A stretch of DNA of 64,000 bases from positions 62,001-126,000 of the forward strand of contig NZ_CAJVAS010000004.1 in assembly GCF_910593845.1 (NCBI RefSeq). Direction: 5' to 3'. Below are positions 52,756 through 61,119 of the stretch, in pieces. How positions within the stretch are numbered: position 1 is the first letter of the stretch; every line of letters begins with the position of its first letter. Position numbers and translations under genes: made by a program. The notes under the pieces were generated by a model. It saw nothing but the letters and a program-made list of their open reading frames with translations, had not been told where the DNA came from and ran no database searches. Source of the stretch: Paenibacillus solanacearum. GTDB lineage: Bacteria; Bacillota; Bacilli; Paenibacillales; NBRC-103111.

Positions 52756-53745
52756 ATGAATAAGTTGACAAGTCAAAAGGTTATCGAAAATATTCTGATG
52801 AGCAAAATGCGTGGAAAAGTATTATACCAAGGTTCATTTCTTACTTCCATAAGTAAAGAATTACTGTATGTAAAAGCATATGATATGGTCATGGGAAAAG
52901 GATATCAACGACCCGTTGATAAAAAACGTTGCATCGATTTTGCAAAATATTTATCAAAAGGCGATGATGCACTTTTTCCACCAATTCTGTTAAACGCCGC
53001 ATCTGAATGGGAATTTGTCCCATACGATAAGGAAAGACCTAATTTTGGAAGGCTGTTATGCAGAGCGAAAGCATCGCTAATGGATGGGCAACATCGTGAA
53101 AGGGGAGCACAAATCTATTCTCAAGAGACAAATTCGGAGATTAACATTCCATTTTTAGCATTCCACTTTCTTGACGAGGATGAGGAGATCCGAGTTTTTG
53201 ATACTATTAACACTAAAGGCAAGGCAATTGGACTATCGTTAAGCAAATATCTCCGCAGGGATTCGGATGAGCTTAGCTGGGTTGCCACAGAATTGATGAT
53301 AAGAAAAGAAAGCCCCTTTCACCATATTGGTACAATCACCGGAAAGCGTTCAAAGGGTAGGCATGTGACACTGCAAAATATATATCGGCTGTTGCATATT
53401 TTAACGAATGATTCGAATATCTCTTCTTTTTCAAAAGAGGAGAAACTCAACATAGCTTTAACATATTTCCGCAGTATCCAGGAGCTTCTTACTGAAGAAT
53501 GGAACGATTATAATGAGTATAGACTTTCACATATTGTTTGCCTAGAAGCTTTATCTTTAGCCGGAAAGGAGTTGCTACTCAAAAGCAAACACGAAACCCG
53601 CAAACAAATTGATTTTCAAAGTGTTCAAAAAAGCATCAATAAACTCAAATCGCTCGATTGGTCTGTAAACGGTCCACTACGATACCTAAAAGGGTTAAAT
53701 GGTTCAAAATCACTTGCTAATGATCTGCGAAGCATTCTACTTTGA
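52756..53745 (+). CDS. DGQHR-domain (DndB/DpdB-like) protein
   Basis: 329 residues. The domain-defining MDGQHRERGA lies near residue 113, preceded by KGYQRPVDKKRCIDFAKYLSKGDDALFPPILLN (ParB-like fold) and followed by FLDEDEEIRVFDTINTKGKAIGLS. The closest known functions are DndB (regulator in DNA phosphorothioation loci) and DpdB (ParB-like ATPase part in 7-deazaguanine DNA modification). No Dnd or Dpd modification genes are visible here, so this may be an orphan or a member of a different system. GGAGG precedes ATG. Confidence 0.85.
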   Translation: MNKLTSQKVIENILMSKMRGKVLYQGSFLTSISKELLYVKAYDMVMGKGYQRPVDKKRCIDFAKYLSKGDDALFPPILLNAASEWEFVPYDKERPNFGRLLCRAKASLMDGQHRERGAQIYSQETNSEINIPFLAFHFLDEDEEIRVFDTINTKGKAIGLSLSKYLRRDSDELSWVATELMIRKESPFHHIGTITGKRSKGRHVTLQNIYRLLHILTNDSNISSFSKEEKLNIALTYFRSIQELLTEEWNDYNEYRLSHIVCLEALSLAGKELLLKSKHETRKQIDFQSVQKSINKLKSLDWSVNGPLRYLKGLNGSKSLANDLRSILL

Positions 53746-53780
53746 TTGAATAATTTTTGCGAGAATGCAGTGGTGTTATA

Positions 53781-54128
53781 ATGGATGCTGACATTTTCGA
53801 ACATCGAGACATTATTGCAAAAAACATAATAGCTTTTATGCGACAAAGAGGTTATTCCAGACTCAGTTTATCAAAACTGGCGGGAATCCCCAGAGCTGAA
53901 ATTGACAAACTGCTTAACCCTGATTACCCTAACTCACGTTTAGGCATGTTTGTCAAAAAGATAATAGATGCATTTGATCTACCATCTGACTACTTTCAAA
54001 ATGCCAATACAAATTCTATATCTCCTACAAAGCGTAACAGGTACAACAATCGGCGAAATCCAAAAGCAATTGAGCTATTTGAAGGCTTAGAGAATGTACT
54101 AGATATCTATTCGATGTATCTGAAATAA
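53781..54128 (+). CDS. Small helix-turn-helix protein
   Basis: 115 residues with a lambda-repressor-like fold (DIIAKNIIAFMRQRGYSRLSLSKLAGIPRAEIDKLLNPDYPNSRLGMFVKKIIDAFDLP) and a basic C-terminal tail. It follows the DGQHR gene by 35 nt and is probably cotranscribed with it; a weak GTGGTG lies upstream of ATG 53781. A regulator or DNA-binding partner of the DGQHR protein is the simplest reading. Confidence 0.65.
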   Translation: MDADIFEHRDIIAKNIIAFMRQRGYSRLSLSKLAGIPRAEIDKLLNPDYPNSRLGMFVKKIIDAFDLPSDYFQNANTNSISPTKRNRYNNRRNPKAIELFEGLENVLDIYSMYLK

Positions 54129-54169
54129 ATATTCCCAATATAAATCGAGATGAGATCCTATGTACGGAT

Positions 54170-54201
54170 AAAGCCAGAGTTGCCGCGGCAACTTTGGCTT
54201 T
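54170..54201 (+). terminator. Terminator after the DGQHR/HTH pair
   Basis: AAAGCCA-AGTTGCC pairs with GGCAACT-TGGCTTT with small bulges; the T-rich TTTGTCCTTTC follows. It ends the plus-strand pair and faces the minus-strand nuclease gene. Confidence 0.7.
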
Positions 54202-54288
54202 GTCCTTTCTTATAAAGATCATTTACGTTGAAGCAAATCGATTATGACTGAATATTTTGCGGAAAGAAGTTCCTTAGCCTTTATTTAT

Positions 54289-55194
54289 CTAATGTATTTT
54301 ATTTCCACTAAAGTAATCATTAAAGAAATCTATAATCATTTTTTCTGCTATCTGGTTATCAATAAATTCATAACCTCCAAATCTAAACACATCATATCCT
54401 GCTAATCGATACATTCGATCTTCAGATACCATTTTGGCGTATTCTTGGGGATTAGGTGTTGGCTTTCCACCATTCCCTACAACACTGTAGTGATGAATTC
54501 CATCGATCTCAAAAATGGCTCGTTTGTTAGGAAGGAACATAAGAAAGTCCATCCTCTGAGTAATGCGTCTTTGGCCACCCAATTGTTTTATTGTTTTTGG
54601 GTCGTAGTTAAAATGTACTTGTGGTAACAATGCTGGTAACTTATCGCCGAGTAGGGGGCGAAAGTGCCTGTAATATGTAGCATAGAATAATTCTTCTGGG
54701 TCACTCTGGATTGAACTTAACATGCGATTGTATAAACTACTACCATTTCCGATGGGTTGCCACCAGTCCAGTAAATCTTGTAAATAAAGTCCTTCTGACT
54801 GCAAAATTTGTCTATCAAAAATCAGACTCCCATTGGCATTAATTATGTTTAACTTATGATTAATCAAGTCAAAAGTAATATCTGGTTTTTGATTGGAAGC
54901 AAAAATAATCTGCTCAACATTGCCGAATTGTCCTCGATGTAATTGTACCTCTTTTTCTAAGATTCGCTCATTTGTATCTCCATAATCCATCAAAACCTTA
55001 TCCGCTATTTTTAGGAGTTCGGAGATATCTTTGTTTCTGAGCCGCTTCCTAACGTATACTCTTTTACTAATACTTGGGTTGTAATCAGTAGGCTCCAAGT
55101 TCAGTGAGTCACAAGCATCTCCAATCATATAGTCTTTTTGTTGTACGGCAAGAGCATCCGCGATGGCATCGATAAGGCTTTGCTTTGTAGGCAT
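54289..55194 (-). CDS. Vsr/DUF559-like nuclease with Abi-type N-terminal domain
   Basis: 301 residues. The C-terminal 100 residues (RITQRMDFLMFLPNKRAIFEIDGIHHYS, then YAKMVSEDRMYRLAGYDVFRFGGYEF) have the PD-(D/E)xK order seen in very-short-patch-repair-like nucleases (Asp in MDF, Glu-Ile-Asp-Gly, His-His, late Glu). Residues 1-70 (DACDSLNLEPTDYNPSISKRVYVRKRLRNKDISELLKIADKVL) resemble helical domains placed before effectors in abortive-infection proteins. It may cut DNA when triggered; the trigger is unknown. The gene stands alone. GAGGGGG lies upstream of ATG. Confidence 0.65.
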   Translation of the reverse strand: MPTKQSLIDAIADALAVQQKDYMIGDACDSLNLEPTDYNPSISKRVYVRKRLRNKDISELLKIADKVLMDYGDTNERILEKEVQLHRGQFGNVEQIIFASNQKPDITFDLINHKLNIINANGSLIFDRQILQSEGLYLQDLLDWWQPIGNGSSLYNRMLSSIQSDPEELFYATYYRHFRPLLGDKLPALLPQVHFNYDPKTIKQLGGQRRITQRMDFLMFLPNKRAIFEIDGIHHYSVVGNGGKPTPNPQEYAKMVSEDRMYRLAGYDVFRFGGYEFIDNQIAEKMIIDFFNDYFSGNKIH

Positions 55195-55360
55195 GATACC
55201 CCATACCCCCTCGTTTCCTTTGCATCTGTAACTGTGTTATTCCATTAATTCAGTCAATTATCTATGTTAGCGATGGTTGCGGAGGTTTGTTGATCGTTTC
55301 CATCGAAGGTGTGGAGTGTAGCTTAAATGAAACCTGGAATACATCCTCTAAAATAATTTA

Positions 55361-55498
55361 CTAGGCGACAGAAATGTTCGCCCAATCATCAGCCCAATTG
55401 TCATTGATGAATTGGTACGCTTTATTTGGTTTTTCTTTTTCTGGTGCCTTGTACCCCAAGACATCATCGATATAATTTGTAAGGTGTGTAAATGGGCA
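55361..55498 (-). other. In-frame coding-like stretch after the stop of the HEPN-like gene
   Basis: Directly after the TAA of the gene at 55499, the same frame stays open for 45 codons to TAG at 55361-55363. The translation (for example THLTNYIDDVLGYKAPEK, then AYQFINDNWADDWANISVA) has normal amino-acid make-up but no start codon with a ribosome site. It may be the remains of a longer C-terminus or a lost neighbour gene. The 304-nt gap 55195-55498 has nothing else I can support. Confidence 0.35.
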
Positions 55499-56353
55499 TT
55501 ATTCCCTTTCCATATTCGCTCTCATTTCAGCCGCATACTCAGCCCTTATTTCTGCTTCTATCTCTGCTCGAATCGCTCTTGCTTCGGCTTCATACTCCGC
55601 TCTCGCCTCAGCTTCATATTCAGCCTGAATAGCCCTTGCTTCAGCCTCATATTCGGCACGAGCTTCAGCTTCGTACTCTGCTTGAATCGCTCTCATTTCG
55701 GCTTCAATTTCCCTTCTGTAAGCATCTTGGTCCTCCTGGCAAGATTTCAAATAATCTAATTGTCCATCCACACCATCAAAGTAATTGCTTAACTCTTGTA
55801 TCCTGCTTTTTAAATTAACAAGGTCGTATCTCTCTTCTGTTTTAAAAACCGGAACCATGTCTTTTGTAATTGGGTACCTAAAGTTAAATGAAGATCTATC
55901 GGTATCATGAAATTGTTTAACATAAGATTTAACGGTATTGACCATATCCTTATTTTCTTTACCAGCATAAAGATTGAGTAACATCGGCTCTAGCTTCTGC
56001 CACATTTTCATGAGGTCATGACTAGCACTTTTTAATGTTGCTATTTTCTCAATTATAGGATCACTTGAGTAATCCAAGTATAATGATTTCAATGACAGCT
56101 CTAAAAACTGTCGATAATTAAATATGATCGGAAAAACATGAGTATCCAAAATCGCTATATCTTTTGATTGTACTGCATATTCTACGGCTTTATCACTTAC
56201 CTCTTTATAGCCTCTGATATAACCGTAAAAACTCGATTTTAACCCCCATCCGAAATGAGCAAACTCGTAGTAATTACTAGTTTCCTGAAACAATCTCCCC
56301 CCCTTTTGAGGAAGCTTGATTTCTTCTTGTAATTCAAATTCCAGCTCGTCCAC
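55499..56353 (-). CDS. HEPN-like protein with repetitive Glu/Ala/Arg tail
   Basis: 284 residues, start GTG 56353 (AAGGGG upstream). The N-terminal 200 residues are helical, with FPIIFNYRQFLELSLKSLYLDY and ASHDLMKMWQKLEP, a layout seen in HEPN-type domains of defence proteins. Residues about 215-284 form 19-residue repeats (an 11-residue unit AIQAEYEAEAR plus an 8-residue unit AEYEAEAR), nearly three copies, the last one drifted. This should be a long, charged coiled coil. A terminator at 56398-56429 separates it from the CBASS pair upstream. Confidence 0.6.
   Translation of the reverse strand: MDELEFELQEEIKLPQKGGRLFQETSNYYEFAHFGWGLKSSFYGYIRGYKEVSDKAVEYAVQSKDIAILDTHVFPIIFNYRQFLELSLKSLYLDYSSDPIIEKIATLKSASHDLMKMWQKLEPMLLNLYAGKENKDMVNTVKSYVKQFHDTDRSSFNFRYPITKDMVPVFKTEERYDLVNLKSRIQELSNYFDGVDGQLDYLKSCQEDQDAYRREIEAEMRAIQAEYEAEARAEYEAEARAIQAEYEAEARAEYEAEARAIRAEIEAEIRAEYAAEMRANMERE
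55535..55706 (-). repeat. 57-nt tandem repeat inside the HEPN-like gene
   Basis: The 19-residue protein repeat is also repeated at DNA level in 57-nt units, with two close copies and one diverged. Nearly identical copies allow unequal pairing, so length could vary among strains. Confidence 0.7.
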
Positions 56354-56397
56354 TTCTCATTCATCCCCTTCGTGTTGGTTCCATCCATTAAAATAAA

Positions 56398-56429
56398 AAA
56401 AGCAAACTAGGTTTCCCCAATCTGCTTTT
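56398..56429 (-). terminator. Terminator of the CBASS operon
   Basis: AAAGCAGATTGGG pairs with CCTAGTTTGCTTT (G-T wobbles allowed) around GAAA, followed by seven T and a T/A-rich tract on the minus strand. It lies between the small gene at 56503 and the HEPN-like gene, so they are separate transcripts. Confidence 0.7.
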
Positions 56430-56502
56430 CAACGATGCTATCTGATTTCTCTTAATTATATCCAACTAACTAGAATTGGTAAAGAGCTTCTCCTTCTTCT
56501 TC

Positions 56503-56826
56503 TTAAACCCCCAAGAAATACAACAACCGTCTTTTCCAACGGAACAAGGCTAGTCGTGCCGCCGACAATCTCGAACTCATCTCATTATTTTGTTTTTGTA
56601 TAATCTTCAGTTCGGTCTGTGCCTCACTAAAATCCATCCATGAACCGACCATTTCGGGGAAAAACTCTAAAGACGAAGGAATGACTTTTCTGTAATTTAT
56701 TTGAGGAGTCCCCCCGTAATTCTGAAATCCGGTCACTCTATATAAGTATCGTTCCTCGTCCCCATAACTAATGATCGTCACAACGTCACCGATTTCTGCA
56801 TACCCGTTAATCACTTTACACCTCAC
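56503..56826 (-). CDS. Small protein of unknown function, CBASS-linked
   Basis: 107 residues. The first half looks like a small beta barrel (GDVVTIISYGDEERYLYRVTGF), the second a helix with FRWKRRLLYFLGV at the end. I do not recognise it. Start GTG 56826 has AAGGGGG 8 nt upstream. It is 75 nt downstream of the CD-NTase gene and before the terminator, so it is likely part of the CBASS transcript. Confidence 0.55.
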   Translation of the reverse strand: MRCKVINGYAEIGDVVTIISYGDEERYLYRVTGFQNYGGTPQINYRKVIPSSLEFFPEMVGSWMDFSEAQTELKIIQKQNNEMSSRLSAARLALFRWKRRLLYFLGV

Positions 56827-56901
56827 TCACAATCCCCCTTTATGGTGGCTGATATGATGAACAGATCGGACAAACTTATTTCTTGTTTGTAAGATGATTG
56901 C

Positions 56902-58191
56902 TTATTTAATCTGAATTCTTACATCATCTTCGCATACGATAACGCCATGCCGATAAACACGACAAATCATTTTGTGAACACCTCTGTATGCTGTGTTTTC
57001 TGTTACGCTGACTCCCTCAGAGAAATGTCCAAGGTCGTCCTTTTCCAAGCTCTCATCACCATCATTTCTTACTTCCCACTCAACTTTAGAAAAGTCGAAG
57101 AAATTTGGCTTGGCAGTGAAGCGTATTCTCTTACCTTTTGGAAGAGGACCCAATACTTCATTGAGTGGAATATATTCGTCAGGATGCCACTCGACCATTG
57201 TTGTAATCTCTACAGAATAGTTACCATACATACTTTTTGCAAGTTTTGTCCTATTTTCAGAAGACTCCGTAACGAGTTCTCCCCAATAGGTATGATTGAA
57301 GAATTCTTTCCATGCTGAAAAGGCTTGATTTTCAGTGCAATCGTTTTTAAACAACACATCCAGCTTACTGATGTAGCTTTTTAATCGGGTATGCAAATTC
57401 TTAACTTTCTGATGGTCTTTGGCATTCAATAGCAAACTTGCTTCGGTATCTTTCGGATTGTACACTTCTTTATCGTCTTCAAGTCGATCTCGTATTTTTT
57501 TTATCGTGTAATAGAAGGTTTCATCGATTCTGTCTTTTGACTGAATGCATTCTTCAACAAGTACAGATTGAATGAGTCCACCAGGCATTGACCATCCGCT
57601 TCTTGATTTACAAAACATTTTAAGCAGTCGAACAACAATACGAACATTCCCACTATTATCTTTATTGCTTTTATTGAACCAGTTCGTAATTACTTCTGGA
57701 TCCCGTTTTCGCCAGTCGCTTCCACAATGTTCGTAGACATCATTTCCATCTTCATCTTGTGATTTGCGGTAAACCGCAAAGTCAATGTGATATCCATCCG
57801 CATATTCAACACGAACACAATTGGTCTTTGCTTCTGGCTCGGTTTTAAACCTTTTGCATTTTCGCTTTAATGCATCTACGATAATATTTTTTGTTGCTAT
57901 GGTTCCGTCGGGAAGATTATCTTTGTTGAAAATTATGGCTACATCAATATCGTATTCATTTTCCTCATTTTGTACGATTGTGCTCATAGCCATACTTCCC
58001 TGAACTTTATGGTCAATTAGCTTATGAGTGGTTTTGTTATCCGTATTATATTCGGCTAGTCCAGACTCCAATCGTTCGATATTGAGGTCTTTCTTCTCTC
58101 GTAAATTCGATTGTTCCGTGGCAGAAAGCACAACATGGTCATTGTAGAACGTATTAAACTTTGAGCTTGCATTGTACATACTTGTAGACAT
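56902..58191 (-). CDS. CBASS CD-NTase with AGS-C-like C-terminal domain
   Basis: 429 residues. Nucleotidyltransferase motifs: GSMAMST near 67, then EYDIDVAI (DxD near 82) and HIDFAVY (third Asp near 137), as in SMODS/CD-NTase cyclic-oligonucleotide synthases. Residues from about 330 (KRIRFTAKPNFFDFSKVEWEVRNDGDE and the ENTAYRGVHKMICRVYRHG end) match the AGS-C domain that sits behind CD-NTases as a sensor or effector-linked module. It would make a cyclic nucleotide signal on phage infection. ATG 58191 has AAAGGAGG 7 nt upstream; 16 nt separate it from the SAVED effector gene. Confidence 0.88.
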   Translation of the reverse strand: MSTSMYNASSKFNTFYNDHVVLSATEQSNLREKKDLNIERLESGLAEYNTDNKTTHKLIDHKVQGSMAMSTIVQNEENEYDIDVAIIFNKDNLPDGTIATKNIIVDALKRKCKRFKTEPEAKTNCVRVEYADGYHIDFAVYRKSQDEDGNDVYEHCGSDWRKRDPEVITNWFNKSNKDNSGNVRIVVRLLKMFCKSRSGWSMPGGLIQSVLVEECIQSKDRIDETFYYTIKKIRDRLEDDKEVYNPKDTEASLLLNAKDHQKVKNLHTRLKSYISKLDVLFKNDCTENQAFSAWKEFFNHTYWGELVTESSENRTKLAKSMYGNYSVEITTMVEWHPDEYIPLNEVLGPLPKGKRIRFTAKPNFFDFSKVEWEVRNDGDESLEKDDLGHFSEGVSVTENTAYRGVHKMICRVYRHGVIVCEDDVRIQIK

Positions 58192-58207
58192 CCTTTTGCC
58201 TCCTTTT

Positions 58208-59275
58208 CTATGATTGCACAAAGTTGCCTTTTTGGTCGCCGTTAATAATAATGCCCCATGGATATTTCGGTACCGATTGGGCGTAGTATTGATAACTTAT
58301 GACCATAGGCATTCTTGTATCTTCAATCAACTGACCGAGTTCAAATGCAAAACAACTTTGAGATGAAATAATGAGATGGATTTTTTTCAGATTTGACAGT
58401 TTGCCATGAGCATCTTTCAAAACGTCATGTGCCGTCTTCACATACGATCGCAATTGTTCATTATGTTTTATTAGATTATCGTCTGGATTAGATACAGATA
58501 AATGGACGTGAGGACATGTAAACTGGGCTAATTGCTCATCGCTAATTGAAGCAGTAATGCTGATTGCGATAGCAATTTCCTCACATTGCGTTGATTGTAG
58601 ACGAGTAATCGAATCATTTTGGGCTAGAGTTAAATTTAGGAATCGGCTTTGGGAAGTAAGTCGGTAGTAGACTTGCTGAAACTTATCGTACTCGAAATAC
58701 TCATTCATGATCGAACGCTCGAAGTATTTTCCGGCAAGCAAGACAAACGGAATCGATGCAATCCCCGTATAGCCTCGTTTCTTATCTTTGCTTTCTTGTT
58801 TAAATACTTCAACTTTGTGCTTGATTTCTTCAACGATTTCGCTGGCTACCTCAGCGGTCATCGTTTTTTTATACAAACGGACAAAATCAACTTCCTTCTC
58901 TTTGAACTGAAAAGGACTCAAGCCCACTTCTTTATGATGATTGTCAATTCTACGATCATGAAACATCCCATTGAGATTTAGAATGTACATCTTGTTTTTA
59001 CTATGAAACATGAGAAATAAACCAATCCCAATCAAGATAAATCCAGAAATCAATTGAGCATAATTCGTATCTACATCTTTGTGGCTAAGAAAAGCAAATA
59101 TCTTATCATCCAATGTTCCGAATGACGTAGCAATAATCTCAGCTCCGAACATGATGATGGAATCAGCAATACCTTCCTCACGCTGATGATTTTTAAAGTG
59201 ACTCACCATGTAAATGATGCCGACAATAAGCACAACTGCCATTATCCCTAACGTAATCATATTGCCTACCGTCAA
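58208..59275 (-). CDS. CBASS effector: two-helix membrane protein with SAVED domain
   Basis: 355 residues. Two N-terminal membrane helices (about 6-26 and 70-92) are followed by a SAVED domain: GYTGIASIPFVLLAGKYFERS, HVHLSVSN, KIHLIISSQSCFAFELGQLIEDTRMPMVISYQY and YPWGIIING. SAVED binds the cyclic oligonucleotide, and the membrane part would permeabilise the cell (Cap14-like). TTG 59275 is the start, with GGAGG 8 nt upstream. It is the first gene of the operon. Confidence 0.85.
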   Translation of the reverse strand: MTVGNMITLGIMAVVLIVGIIYMVSHFKNHQREEGIADSIIMFGAEIIATSFGTLDDKIFAFLSHKDVDTNYAQLISGFILIGIGLFLMFHSKNKMYILNLNGMFHDRRIDNHHKEVGLSPFQFKEKEVDFVRLYKKTMTAEVASEIVEEIKHKVEVFKQESKDKKRGYTGIASIPFVLLAGKYFERSIMNEYFEYDKFQQVYYRLTSQSRFLNLTLAQNDSITRLQSTQCEEIAIAISITASISDEQLAQFTCPHVHLSVSNPDDNLIKHNEQLRSYVKTAHDVLKDAHGKLSNLKKIHLIISSQSCFAFELGQLIEDTRMPMVISYQYYAQSVPKYPWGIIINGDQKGNFVQS

Positions 59276-59466
59276 ATAGTCCCCCTCCTTTAACTTCCTG
59301 ATTATACCATTAGTCCTATTAAATTTTAAGCTTTTTACTAGGCTTTGTTATGCGAATTTACACTCCTCATAACGAGGTTACCTTACACTGTGAAAAATGG
59401 CTAAACCTATGTTAATGGAAGTGAAAAATTGGTATTATGTTCCTATCAAGCGATTTGGAGGATAAC

Positions 59467-60039
59467 ATGTTTTCTAAAGAGGAACTGAAAGACATATTGG
59501 CAACAATCGTAAGCAAGGGAAAATCTGAAATAAGTGATCCAATCGATTACCAAAATTATCTTATTAATACAAGTTGGATAAGGCTTGAAGGTGAGATCAA
59601 GAAAATAGAGAGTATACACAATGGTCATGTTGGAGTTTACATCATAAAGGGGATACCTGGAGACGATTTTTATATCGAAGGACTTGCCCATCAAAAGGAT
59701 AAGATAAACGAAAAAATCCTTTACATAGGAAAATCGAAGAATGTCGGTGCCAGATTGAAACAGCAGTTTTATCAACCAAACAAGTCTCGTGTAATTAAAA
59801 ATGCTAAGAAGCTCAATTATGCTGAAATCTCAGAGCTTAATCCTCACAATCATCTTGACTTCAAACAAAAACCGGAACCGCAGAAGCTTTATATTACAGA
59901 AATTCACATTTTCATATTCGATGATGATAATAAAGGTTTGGCTGGACGCGATATATGCGAAATATTGTTTATTCAGAAGCCAGATGAATATCCAATGCTT
60001 AATAGGGAATTTGCATACAGGGAAACTGGTCTGGAATGA
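59467..60039 (+). CDS. GIY-YIG nuclease-family protein
   Basis: 190 residues. GIY-YIG core: HVGVYIIKG near residue 55, ILYIGKSKNVGARLKQQFY near 85 (catalytic Arg in the second motif region), and a later RDICEILFIQKPDEYPMLNREF with Glu and Asn. Such domains cut DNA or RNA in homing endonucleases, repair and defence. GGAGG lies 6 nt before ATG 59467. It is divergent from the SAVED gene and has its own transcript, so a direct CBASS role is not shown. Confidence 0.8.
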   Translation: MFSKEELKDILATIVSKGKSEISDPIDYQNYLINTSWIRLEGEIKKIESIHNGHVGVYIIKGIPGDDFYIEGLAHQKDKINEKILYIGKSKNVGARLKQQFYQPNKSRVIKNAKKLNYAEISELNPHNHLDFKQKPEPQKLYITEIHIFIFDDDNKGLAGRDICEILFIQKPDEYPMLNREFAYRETGLE

Positions 60040-60315
60040 CCGAAGACGGCTTGAAGGCTGAGGTAGTAAGGAGTAATGCCCGAGGCGTTGTATTTGATGC
60101 CAATGTTGCTTAATCAGCCGCGAAGACATCGCAGCCTGAAAATGTATAATAGTGCCGTAATAGAAGATGTTTCCAGAAATGCTTTTCCGACCTTGCAAAC
60201 GAGTTTGCGGAAAAGGAATTTAACAATTGTGTCTTTAAATGTTACTCTACCAGAAAATCTGAACTCCCTAAAGTGTCATTGGAAATAATTGAATCATGCA
60301 TTCGGTAAGAAAAGA

Positions 60316-60345
60316 GCAGGTTGCCGCGGCACCTGCCCTTTTTTT
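60316..60345 (+). terminator. Terminator downstream of the GIY-YIG gene
   Basis: GCAGG-TGCC pairs with GGCA-CCTGC with one bulge, followed by seven T (60339-60345). The 342-nt gap 60040-60381 otherwise holds nothing I can support. Confidence 0.8.
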
Positions 60346-60381
60346 GTTTCAATCACTTTTTTCTAAACTGTTTCCTCTAGC

Positions 60382-61107
60382 TTACAATTCTCTGACGATC
60401 TCCTCATCTAATATTTTTTTCCGTTTAACCCAGTCCGGCATAAGCGAATATAGCATATTATAAAAATTGTCACTATGATCGTTGTATTTGAAGTGGATAA
60501 GTTCATGCAGGATTACATATTCAATACAATGTTTTGGTGCTTTAATTAGCTCTGTATTTAAATGAATCGTTTGTGAATCGAGCAAAGCTGATCCCCAACG
60601 TGCTTTCATGACACGCATGTCAATGGAAGGCTTGCAAATGCCGTACTTTTGCACGATAGGATACAGCTTGTTTAATAATTCTTCAAAAACTTTCTTAGCC
60701 TTATTGCAGTACCATTCCTCCATCAATTTCGTCTTCTTGATATGGTTGGCAGTATCCATTACATATAGGTAAACGAAACCCCTATAATATTTTACTCCCT
60801 CTTCTGCATCTGTCTGTTTTACTCGTAGCCGATACTGTTTGCCTAAGTATTTAAACGACTCTCCGCTGACATATTCACGCTCGCTTTGTTTATACGGCTG
60901 GACGCCCTCAAAAGTTTTTACATTCCTTAAAATCCAGGCACCTTTTCCTTTCACAAAGTCATATATGAAATCCAAGGGGACTTTCTCTGAAGCGGATACC
61001 ATGACCGTCATATCCGGCTTGATGTTGAGATTGACGTTTTTTACATGCTTCCGCTCTACAATGAACTCAATTGTCTTATCACCATATCGAATCTGATGCT
61101 TTTCCAT
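60382..61107 (-). CDS. YgjP/SprT-type M48 metallopeptidase
   Basis: 241 residues. The zinc site HELIHFKYNDHS near residue 200 is HExxH, with RWGSALLDSQTIHLNTELIKAP upstream, the pattern of the YgjP-like group (DUF45). Members are common partners of type I restriction loci, where their target is unproven. It starts 12 nt after the hsdR stop on the same strand, so it belongs to the restriction operon. AAGG precedes ATG at a long spacing. Confidence 0.85.
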   Translation of the reverse strand: MEKHQIRYGDKTIEFIVERKHVKNVNLNIKPDMTVMVSASEKVPLDFIYDFVKGKGAWILRNVKTFEGVQPYKQSEREYVSGESFKYLGKQYRLRVKQTDAEEGVKYYRGFVYLYVMDTANHIKKTKLMEEWYCNKAKKVFEELLNKLYPIVQKYGICKPSIDMRVMKARWGSALLDSQTIHLNTELIKAPKHCIEYVILHELIHFKYNDHSDNFYNMLYSLMPDWVKRKKILDEEIVREL

Positions 61108-61119
61108 GATGTCACAACC

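Noticed and set aside
55412..55759. Plus-strand frame over the EYEAEARA repeat, or a CRISPR-like array there
   Set aside because: The 57-nt periodicity is a coding repeat without spacers, and the plus-strand frame is its antisense shadow.
60076..60288. 70-codon plus-strand frame after the GIY-YIG gene
   Set aside because: AAGGAG is only 2 nt from ATG, composition is unusual and nothing recognisable is encoded. It could be a small gene but I cannot support it.
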